DNA from: an uncultured Acidimicrobiales bacterium
GTDB taxonomy: Bacteria; Actinomycetota; Acidimicrobiia; Acidimicrobiales; SZUA-35
Length of the DNA: 38,920 nt
Assembly (NCBI GenBank): GCA_937997485.1
Contig: CALKTH010000021.1
Location: 1-38,920 of the forward strand
Reading direction: 5' to 3'
Under the pieces are notes generated by a model that was given only the letters and a program-made list of their open reading frames with translations, had not been told where the DNA came from and searched no databases. Position numbers and translations under genes: made by a program. Positions 33,067 through 38,920 of the stretch are shown here, in pieces. Within the stretch, counting starts at the first letter, position 1. The number at the start of each line of letters is the position of its first letter.

Positions 33067-33579
33067 GTGGACGCCGAGGAGCGAATGCGGCAACGGCTTC
33101 GGCTCGAGCTGCGCGAAGAGTTGGAGGCGGCCGAAGAAGAGGCGGCGTTGCTCGACGCGGCGACGACGATGCTTCGAGACGCGCTGATTGACCTCGGCAA
33201 GCAAGGTCGAGATGTGGTGTTCGAGCTGGGCAACGTCGAGGTGGCTGGGCGACTCGTGCACGTGGGCGCGGCGGTCGCAACCGTTCGCCCCGACGTGGGA
33301 AACGACGTGTTCATTGCGTTCGATCGAGCGGACTCGATACGCGTACAGCCAGGACCGGTGGTGCCGGTCGCAATCGAAACGGGCTATCCGGCAACGATTG
33401 GCGCCCGCCTCAGGGCCAGTTCCCAAAGCGCAGAATCGGTGTCGATCGGTCGGCGGTTTGGCCAGCCGATGATGGGTGTTGTCCGGGCTGTCACCCCGAC
33501 GCACCTCGAGCTTGCTATCGCTCGAGGTGATCGGGTGATGATTCCCGAGACGCAGGTGAGCTGGATTCAGCCCACCTGA
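33067..33579 (+). CDS. Coiled-coil-headed protein of unknown function
   Basis: The product is 170 residues from GTG 33067 (ATG 33085, with GAGGAG upstream, is equally possible). The first 45 residues are strongly charged and helical (RMRQRLRLELREELEAAEEE), likely a coiled coil. The rest is beta-rich: VVFELGNVEVAGRLVHVGAA and VRPDVGNDVFIAFDRADSIR suggest a small barrel, with a final VMIPETQVSWIQPT. No named family is recognised. It lies between the divergent LysM gene and the convergent HTH gene, close to the pilus operon. Confidence 0.65.
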   Translation: MDAEERMRQRLRLELREELEAAEEEAALLDAATTMLRDALIDLGKQGRDVVFELGNVEVAGRLVHVGAAVATVRPDVGNDVFIAFDRADSIRVQPGPVVPVAIETGYPATIGARLRASSQSAESVSIGRRFGQPMMGVVRAVTPTHLELAIARGDRVMIPETQVSWIQPT

Positions 33580-33583
33580 AACC

Positions 33584-33835
33584 TCAGGCGTCGAGTGACG
33601 CTTGTTCGGGACTGACCCGATGTGCTTTCAGCGTGCCGATGATGTCTTCGAGGAGAAAGTGAAACTTTCGTGACTCCGCGAGCCGACTCGCCGGCAGACG
33701 GCCGTCATTGGCCATTGCCAACACCGTCCGGGTATTCAGGTCGAGCAATTCGGCCACCTGGGCTGTGTTCAGCAACGGCGGATAGGCCGACCGAACTGCT
33801 TCGTATCCATCGCTTGGTTCTGGCATATCGCCCAT
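33584..33835 (-). CDS. Small excisionase/BldC-like HTH regulator
   Basis: The product is 83 residues from ATG 33835 (ATG 33826 possible). The HTH_17/MerR-like core is at 22-69: LLNTAQVAELLDLNTRTVLA, then MANDGRLPASRLAESRKFHF and LLEDIIGTL. The length and single winged helix fit excisionase-type or BldC-like regulators. It is divergent from the Tad pilus operon and close to its leader, so control of that operon is a plausible inference. It might also be a remnant of a mobile element, but no integrase is near. Confidence 0.8.
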   Translation of the reverse strand: MGDMPEPSDGYEAVRSAYPPLLNTAQVAELLDLNTRTVLAMANDGRLPASRLAESRKFHFLLEDIIGTLKAHRVSPEQASLDA

Positions 33836-33854
33836 ACTACCGCTTCTTTCCGTT

Positions 33855-33868
33855 CGTATCATGCTACG
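33855..33868. promoter_or_regulatory. Palindrome in the HTH/pilus divergent region
   Basis: CGTATCATGCTACG matches its own reverse complement at 12 of 14 positions (CGTA-CATG-TACG core). It overlaps the predicted -10 of the HTH gene, the right place for an autorepressor site. It could equally bind another dimeric regulator of the pilus operon. Confidence 0.4.
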
Positions 33869-33889
33869 CTCAGCGAACTCCAACTACAA
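33861..33889 (-). promoter_or_regulatory. Candidate promoter of the HTH gene
   Basis: Reading leftwards: -35 TTGTAG (33889-33884), 17-base spacer, -10 TAGCAT (33866-33861). The start would fall about 20 bases before ATG 33835. Both hexamers are only partly consensus. Confidence 0.35.
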
Positions 33890-33951
33890 AGAGTGATAGT
33901 AGATGGAGACTCGTGGCCCTGCCGCCATACCCGAGTGTCTCGTAGGTTTTT

Positions 33952-34032
33952 CCTGTCAAGACCAGGGATCGACCCCATTGGGTCCCTATGTCGGCGCTGA
34001 AATGCGCCGAATAAGCGACAAAAGAAGGCAGG
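33952..34032 (+). ncRNA. Structured leader of the Tad pilus operon, possible regulatory RNA
   Basis: In the 207-base leader before ATG 34043 there are two consecutive hairpins. One is GACCC-CATT-GGGTC (33971-33984), extended by an outer AGG/CCT pair. The other is TCGGCGC-TGAAAT-GCGCCGA (33991-34010, seven perfect pairs). TGTC (33954-33957) can pair with GACA (34017-34020), and CCTG (33952-33955) with CAGG (34029-34032), which would close the two hairpins into a multibranch junction. No T-run follows, so it is not a simple terminator. I see no match to the c-di-GMP (GEMM) consensus. A regulatory leader is inference. Confidence 0.35.
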
Positions 34033-34042
34033 CAAAGCGGCG

Positions 34043-34801
34043 ATGCGAGCACCTCAGAGACCCTCTGTTTCTCGACCCTCCGGGTCGGGTTCTGGGGGTG
34101 CGAAACCGGCGGGACCGCGGCTGCGACTGACCTTGGCCCATGGACTCATGGCCCTGGCGGGTCTGGTCACGTTCGTGACGGTTGCGTCAGTTCTTGGACA
34201 ACGAAACGATGTGGTCGAAGTCCTCGTGGCTCGAGATCCGCTGCTGTCTGGACGGGCCGTGGAGCGCTCCTCGTTCGACGTCGTCGTTGTCGCCGCGGAC
34301 TCACCGCTCCTTGGCAACCTCGTTTCGGCCGAGGCATCGATTGATGCATCTCTTCTGGGGCGTGACCTCTCGGCGGGAGAGCCCCTGCTGCTCTCGGACC
34401 TTCTCTCTGTCTCCGGCCCCGGCGTTGGCCGAACATTCACCGTTCCCGTTGACGCCGACGTGGTGGATGGCCTCGGACTGATCCCCGGAGACCGGCTCGA
34501 CGTGCTCGGCCTCGTGGAAACTACCGATAGCAACGGCGACACGATCGAGCGGCTCGACTTTGTGGCTGTCGACCTTGAAGTCACTCGCCTTCCGGGCGAG
34601 CGCGCTGGCGCCTTTGCCGCTGCCTCCGCCTCATCCTGGGTGACGGTGCAGGTGAGCGAGGCACAGGCCATCGCCCTCGCCGAGGCGCAGCGCCTCGGTC
34701 CGGTCGAGCTCCTGCGAGCGACGGGGGCTGAACCGCTCACCGGCGGATCGCTCGCCGCTCCAGGGGACACGACCCTGATTGACAAAGAGGCTGGCGCATG
34801 A
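34043..34801 (+). CDS. cpaB: CpaB/RcpC-like Tad pilus assembly protein (SAF domain)
   Basis: The product is 252 residues. A basic N-terminus precedes one membrane helix (30-51). A SAF-type beta-clip domain follows at about 57-120 (VEVLVARDPLLSGRAVERSS, then LGRDLSAGEPLLLSDL), and an RcpC-like region (130-230) comes next with FTVPVDADVVDGLGLIPGDR. This is the CpaB/RcpC layout, a membrane-anchored extracytoplasmic component of the Tad secretion/pilus apparatus. It overlaps tadZ by four bases (ATGA). First gene of the pilus operon, just after the structured leader. Confidence 0.85.
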   Translation: MRAPQRPSVSRPSGSGSGGAKPAGPRLRLTLAHGLMALAGLVTFVTVASVLGQRNDVVEVLVARDPLLSGRAVERSSFDVVVVAADSPLLGNLVSAEASIDASLLGRDLSAGEPLLLSDLLSVSGPGVGRTFTVPVDADVVDGLGLIPGDRLDVLGLVETTDSNGDTIERLDFVAVDLEVTRLPGERAGAFAAASASSWVTVQVSEAQAIALAEAQRLGPVELLRATGAEPLTGGSLAAPGDTTLIDKEAGA

Positions 34802-36075
34802 ACCGCCCACTCGTTCTTGGACTGGCCCTTTCCACTCGTTCGTGGCGAGGGGCGCTCCAGCGTCACTGTCGTGATCATGTCGCCGACGTCTCGGTCACGC
34901 TCGTCCGAGACAGCAGAGATGCGATCGAGAGCGCCGTTGATGTTGTGATGCTCGACGACGACACCAGCTGGCTGTCGGGCCCGAGCCTCACGGCGCTTCG
35001 CGAGGCCGGCATCGCGGTGATTGGGTTGTTCGATCCGCTCGAAGCTGACGGCCATGGGCATCGGCACTTGCAGCGCCTGGGCGTCGACGCTGTCCTGACG
35101 TCGTCCTGTACGAACGAGCAGCTCGTCGAAGCCGCTCGCGCCTCCCAGCCTGATCGCGAAACCCAAGAGCGTTTCGCCGAGCTCAGCGTGATCGAAGGCG
35201 ACCGCCGCCCGGCCGATGCTCGTCAGGTCCTTGCCGTTGGCGGGCCCGCCGGCGCAGGAGCCACTGAAGTGGCCGTCGCTCTCGCCCAGCTCTGGGGCGG
35301 GATCCGGCCGGTGCTCATCGATGTCGACGAGACGCATCCGTCGATCTCTCGTCGCCTCGGCCTCTCCGTGCATCCTCACATCGTCACGGCGGTCGAGTCG
35401 TTGCGAGGCGAACGTGTGCACGCCGACGGCACACCGGGCGAACGCCTCGAAGACTGCCTGGCCAACCGGGCCATCGGTGATGCGAAGCTGCCCTTCGACG
35501 TGATTGCGGGGCTGGCATCACGAGACGACTGGTCGCTCGTCCGGGCCGATGATGTCTCCTCACTCATCGACGAGCTGGCCGCCCGCTGGCCGCTCGTCGT
35601 TGCCAAGCTGGGACCACAACTCGAAGACCTCTCTCGATACGTCGATCGTCACGCGGTGAGTCGCACCGTCGCCGCCCGTGCGACCCGCATCATCGGCGTC
35701 TGCCACGCCAGCCCCGTCGGAGTTCTGCGCTTCGTGGACTGGCTCGTTGATGTTGTTGCGCTCGGCACCGACACACCGATCGACGTGGTGCTGAACCAGG
35801 CGCCGTCGGCCAGCTCGTCTCGCTCGCAACTCGAACATCAGCTCCGGGAGATCGCGGGCGACCGGATCGGTTCGATCGTGGTAGCTCCTCGAGACAAGAA
35901 GGTGGAGCGAGCTGCGTGGGATGCCGCGCTCACCCGTCGAGGCGCCTTTCTCAAGGCCATCGCCCGCCTTCCGCTGGAGGAGACCGTGGTTCTCGCTGAG
36001 CGCTCAGCGCCGCCTGAAACCGATCTCGAAGCCGGCAGCGCTGAGTCGACCGAGGACGCCGAGGTCGCGGCATGA
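34798..36075 (+). CDS. tadZ: TadZ/CpaE-like ATPase-related protein of the Tad system
   Basis: The product is 425 residues. The N-terminal 115 residues look like a receiver-like atypical domain. The P-loop-like segment at 148-157 is GGPAGAGATE, in which the conserved Walker A lysine is replaced (Ala155). This is common in TadZ/septum-site-like relatives as I recall, and implies weak or no ATP hydrolysis. VLIDVDETHPSISRRLGLSV follows at the expected Walker A'-to-Asp distance. TadZ marks the pole or site for pilus assembly. It is joined to neighbours by ATGA overlaps on both sides. Confidence 0.82.
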   Translation: MNRPLVLGLALSTRSWRGALQRHCRDHVADVSVTLVRDSRDAIESAVDVVMLDDDTSWLSGPSLTALREAGIAVIGLFDPLEADGHGHRHLQRLGVDAVLTSSCTNEQLVEAARASQPDRETQERFAELSVIEGDRRPADARQVLAVGGPAGAGATEVAVALAQLWGGIRPVLIDVDETHPSISRRLGLSVHPHIVTAVESLRGERVHADGTPGERLEDCLANRAIGDAKLPFDVIAGLASRDDWSLVRADDVSSLIDELAARWPLVVAKLGPQLEDLSRYVDRHAVSRTVAARATRIIGVCHASPVGVLRFVDWLVDVVALGTDTPIDVVLNQAPSASSSRSQLEHQLREIAGDRIGSIVVAPRDKKVERAAWDAALTRRGAFLKAIARLPLEETVVLAERSAPPETDLEAGSAESTEDAEVAA

Positions 36076-37424
36076 CGCTTCTCGATCCGATCGCTACTGA
36101 GGCCTCGACGGCCTCGTCGCCTTCTGCGGCTCCCGTCGACGCCTACGAACTCCTTCGCTTCGCTGCACTCGATGAGCTGCGTGATCACGGGCTCGATTCG
36201 GCGAGCGCAGCTGACGTACTCCCGATGCTCCGTCGACTCGTTGACCGCTACCAAGCCGATGCGACCTCTGGCGGCCTGCGCCGTCCGCTTCACGATCCAG
36301 CGGCGATGGTGCAGCGCCTCGCCCGGTCGATACTCGACTACGGACCGCTCACGCCGTTCCTCGACGGAACGATCGCCTACGAAGAACTGATCATCCACGG
36401 CGAGGAGGTCTCCTATATCGACACCTCGGGCCGCCTCGTTGCTCACGACGAGCCGGTCAGCGAGCACGAGGTCACTCACGTGGTCTCCAAGCTTCTCGCC
36501 ACGGTGGGCGCAGCGGTCGACGAGAGCCGGCCGTTCATCCAAACCCAGATTCTCGACGGGGCGGCCCGGCTCGGCGTCGTGATGCCGCCCATCGCTGATC
36601 GCATCGATGTCACCATTCGGCGCTACCTGGCAAGGCGGGAGACGTTCCAAGAACTGATCGAGTGGGATGCGGTCACGCCCGCAGCCGCTTCGTTGCTGGC
36701 CGCCACGCTCCGCACCTCCACCGGCGTGATCGTGACGGGGCAACCCGGCAGCGGGAAGACAACACTGGTGAACGCGCTCCTCCGATCGGCCCCGCCGTCG
36801 TTGCGAGTGATCGCTTGCGAAGACACGCCCGAGCTGAGCGTCGACCATCTGCACGCCGCTCGGTGGCGCACTCGAGCGGCTGGTCCCGATGGCGCAGGCG
36901 AGGTCTCGCTGCGAGGGCTGGTGCGCCTGTCGCTCGGCATGCGGCCCGACCTCATCGTCGTGGGCGAGGTTCGAGGGGAAGAGGCCTACGAGCTGACGCG
37001 AGCCGGCAACGCCGGTTGCGGCATGCTCTCGACCATCCATGCGAACGGAGCCCGACAGGGTTTGCAGGCGTTGGTATCGACCGCGGTGATGGCCGGTCCG
37101 AATGTGGCGCCAGAGCAGGTGCGTGGTGTGTTCAGTTCGATCGTCGACCTCGTGGTGCATACGGCGAAGGAGCCCACGGGAGCACGAGGAGACGGTGCCG
37201 GCGGGCGTCGTCAGGTGATGGAGATCGTGGCCATTCCTCCGATGCAGGGGGCAGAGGTGGACTTCACGGTAGAGCCGATCTTCGTTCGTGAGGACTTCGG
37301 CTTGCCGCTTCGTTACACGGGGAATCCGTTACCGGCGGAGCTCGAGGCTCGACTGGCTCGGGTGTTGCGGCCGTTGGACATGACGGTGTCGGAGTTGCTC
37401 GAAGGATCGAAGGGGTTGGTATGA
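36072..37424 (+). CDS. tadA: TadA/CpaF secretion ATPase of the Tad pilus
   Basis: The product is 450 residues. The N-terminal domain has ILDYGPLTPFLDGTIAYEEL and RVDV-like TIRRYL. The Walker A motif GQPGSGKTT is at 223-231, followed by the Asp box MRPDLIVVGEVRGEEAYEL and the His box AGNAGCGMLSTIHANG. These are typical of the GspE/CpaF hexameric ATPases that power pilin extrusion. The cytoplasmic ATPase interacts with TadB and TadC. All catalytic motifs are intact. Overlaps tadZ and tadB by four bases. Confidence 0.95.
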   Translation: MTLLDPIATEASTASSPSAAPVDAYELLRFAALDELRDHGLDSASAADVLPMLRRLVDRYQADATSGGLRRPLHDPAAMVQRLARSILDYGPLTPFLDGTIAYEELIIHGEEVSYIDTSGRLVAHDEPVSEHEVTHVVSKLLATVGAAVDESRPFIQTQILDGAARLGVVMPPIADRIDVTIRRYLARRETFQELIEWDAVTPAAASLLAATLRTSTGVIVTGQPGSGKTTLVNALLRSAPPSLRVIACEDTPELSVDHLHAARWRTRAAGPDGAGEVSLRGLVRLSLGMRPDLIVVGEVRGEEAYELTRAGNAGCGMLSTIHANGARQGLQALVSTAVMAGPNVAPEQVRGVFSSIVDLVVHTAKEPTGARGDGAGGRRQVMEIVAIPPMQGAEVDFTVEPIFVREDFGLPLRYTGNPLPAELEARLARVLRPLDMTVSELLEGSKGLV

Positions 37425-38302
37425 GGTTGCTTGCTGGGCTGGCCGCGGGCCTGTTCGTCTACCTGGCGTTGGGCTCGGTGTTTGGCATCTCTCCGGCGTG
37501 GCTGCGTCGGGCGAAGAACGAGCGGCGTGCGGGGGCGCGTTGGCAAGATTGGTTGCAGCAGGCGGATGCCGACGTGACACCAACGCAGTTTGTGGCCGCG
37601 TCGTTGGGCGGCGCGTTTGTCGCAGGGTTCATGGTGGTTGCGCTGACGGGTGTCCCGGCGCTGGCCTTCCTCGCTGCGGGGCTCACGATGTTCGCGCCCC
37701 GGATGCTGTTCGCTCGACGCCGTCGGGCTCTGGTGCAGGAACGTCTGGCCGCCTGGCCCGATGCGTTGCGAGATGTGATCAGTCATCTCCGCTCTTCGAT
37801 GTCGGTGCACGCCAGCTTGTGTGAGCTGGGACGCTCGGGTCCGGTGCCGTTGCGTCCGTACTTCAATCGCTACGCGGGTTTGGCCGGTGCGCTCGATCAC
37901 CGAACGGCACTCGAGGTTGTGCGTGAAGAACTGGCCGACCCGTTGTCGGACCGGGTCGTCGAAGTGCTGCTCGTTGCGTTCGAGCAGGGTGCATCGGTGG
38001 TGATCGACATCCTCGATGACCTCGCTACGTCCTCTAGTCAGGATCTCCGGTTGCTGGAGGAGATCGAGACGCTTCAACTGGAGACCAAGCTTGAAGCTCG
38101 TGGCGCCACGATCTTGCCGTTTGCTGTGCTCGCTCTGCTGTGCGCGTTCACGCCGGGCTATCGCGAGTTCTATGCCTCGCCCCTGGGATGGGTCGTGATC
38201 TGTTTTGGTGGCGCAATGAGTGTTGGTGGCCTGTTGATGATCTCTCGGCTGGGGCGAGTACCGACCGAGGAGCGCATCCTCGCCGCCGGTGGTGTGAGCT
38301 GA
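37421..38302 (+). CDS. tadB: TadB-like type II/IV secretion F-domain membrane protein
   Basis: The product is 293 residues. A hydrophobic start (3-22), a second membrane region around 57-85, and two C-terminal helices (about 225-245 and 255-275) surround a cytoplasmic helical GspF domain containing WPDALRDVISHLRSSMSVHA. It is an inner-membrane platform protein on which the TadA ATPase acts. Its ATG overlaps the tadA stop. Confidence 0.9.
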   Translation: MRLLAGLAAGLFVYLALGSVFGISPAWLRRAKNERRAGARWQDWLQQADADVTPTQFVAASLGGAFVAGFMVVALTGVPALAFLAAGLTMFAPRMLFARRRRALVQERLAAWPDALRDVISHLRSSMSVHASLCELGRSGPVPLRPYFNRYAGLAGALDHRTALEVVREELADPLSDRVVEVLLVAFEQGASVVIDILDDLATSSSQDLRLLEEIETLQLETKLEARGATILPFAVLALLCAFTPGYREFYASPLGWVVICFGGAMSVGGLLMISRLGRVPTEERILAAGGVS

Positions 38303-38303
38303 C

Positions 38304-38920
38304 GTGGGCGTCTTCTCGGCTGCTCTCTTCGCTGCGGTCACGGCGATGCTGGCGATGCGCTTGCTCGTGCCGCCACGCCGGGCGTTGGCCCCTCGCTTGC
38401 GGCCGTATGCGGCGCTGTCTCGTTCCCGGTTGGGGACCGGCTACGCCGACGTCTCGGTCGTGTCGCTCACCCGTGTGGACGATCGATCGGTGGCCATGCG
38501 GGTGTTCGGTCCGCTGCTGGAGAGTGCGGCAGACAAGCTCGGGGTGCTCCTCGACACCGCAGACAACGAGACCCTGCGCCTTCGACTCCGACAGGCAGGG
38601 TTCACGCAGACAGCGCCAGAGCAGTATCGAATGCGCCAGCTTGGTTACGCGGTGGCTGGCGTCACGATCGGGTTCCTGTTCGGCTTGACAGTGCTGGGCT
38701 CGGTGTTCGGAACGCTCGCCATGGCGATCTGCCTCGGATTCCCTGCCGCGACGTTGCAGCGCAATCGAGTGGAGCGAGCAATCGAGGACCGTCGGTCGAA
38801 GATGCGGACCGAGGTCTACACCGTTGCCCAGCTCGTGGCTGTCCACGTTCGAACCGGGCACGGACCCGTCGACGCAGTCCGTCAGGTGTGCGCTCTTGGT
38901 CGCGGCCCGGTGGTGGAAGA
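38304..38920 (+). CDS. tadC: TadC-like platform protein, cut by window end
   Basis: GTG 38304 comes one base after the tadB stop. The visible 205 residues start with a hydrophobic helix (2-21). A cytoplasmic part with LLDTADNETLRLRLRQAGFT is followed by two helices around RMRQLGYAVAGVTIGFLFGL and LAMAICLGFPAA. Then comes the GspF-domain start YTVAQLVAVHVRTGHGPVDA. This is the usual TadC pattern beside TadB. The C-terminal half, and any pilin (flp) and TadE/F genes, lie beyond the edge. Confidence 0.85.
   Translation, partial: MGVFSAALFAAVTAMLAMRLLVPPRRALAPRLRPYAALSRSRLGTGYADVSVVSLTRVDDRSVAMRVFGPLLESAADKLGVLLDTADNETLRLRLRQAGFTQTAPEQYRMRQLGYAVAGVTIGFLFGLTVLGSVFGTLAMAICLGFPAATLQRNRVERAIEDRRSKMRTEVYTVAQLVAVHVRTGHGPVDAVRQVCALGRGPVVE

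Noticed and set aside
33584..33835. Phage or integrative-element excisionase
   Set aside because: The HTH type would fit, but no integrase, att-like repeat or phage gene is nearby, and its position beside the pilus operon fits a regulator better.
33940..34032. c-di-GMP (GEMM-type) or other known riboswitch before the pilus genes
   Set aside because: The hairpins are real but I could not match the conserved GEMM core or tetraloop-receptor bases, so only a generic structured leader is claimed.

Overview
The window is GC-rich, densely packed and uses many GTG starts and ATGA/GTGA stop-start overlaps. Together with the gene types seen here (an actinobacterial RNB-domain protein, a mutM/marR/DUF2520/panC block, a TetR-P450 pair, a LysM protein with a Pro/Thr linker, a Tad pilus cluster with a Lys-less TadZ) this points to a member of the Actinomycetota. 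An Acidimicrobiia-like lineage is my best guess, but it is inference only. I saw no rRNA, tRNA, CRISPR array, transposase or integrase. Layout: 1-12.7 kb is ordinary chromosomal housekeeping. It holds an S9 peptidase cut by the window edge, a four-helix membrane protein, an RNB ribonuclease/serine hydrolase/lipoprotein operon, an MFS transporter, a 2H phosphoesterase, the mutM-marR-DUF2520-panC block, a methyltransferase, and a DUF72/FAD-oxidoreductase pair. From 12.7 to 19.3 kb the sequence is patchier and looks like an accessory or decaying zone. It contains a 5'-truncated methyltransferase remnant, an ECF-type sigma/membrane-partner operon ending in two tiny ORFs that resemble a toxin-antitoxin pair, a Nudix hydrolase, and a PEGA-domain lipoprotein with an HEWLH metalloprotease motif coupled to a two-helix membrane protein. 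It also contains a striking junction at about 18,713-18,715. There a response-regulator gene (+) and an inositol-monophosphatase-family gene (-) run head-on into each other, and both break at the same GAT triplet. A PhoB-box-like direct repeat lies between the broken regulator and the divergent metalloprotease lipoprotein. From 19.3 to 32 kb there is a TetR-P450-methyltransferase operon, an esterase, an aldonolactone oxidase/carboxylesterase pair, a polyprenyl-phosphate sugar transferase, an AlkA-type glycosylase, a fatty acid desaturase, a UvrD/PcrA-type helicase and an OsmC protein. From 32 kb to the end is a surface-structure region: a LysM membrane protein with a near-consensus promoter that would give a nearly leaderless mRNA, a coiled-coil protein of unknown role, and a small excisionase/BldC-like HTH protein. 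These are followed by a Tad (tight adherence, type IVc) pilus operon cpaB-tadZ-tadA-tadB-tadC joined by 4-base overlaps, which runs off the window. The 200-base divergent region before the pilus operon holds a palindrome and a leader that can fold into several stem-loops, so the operon may be controlled both by the HTH protein and by leader RNA.
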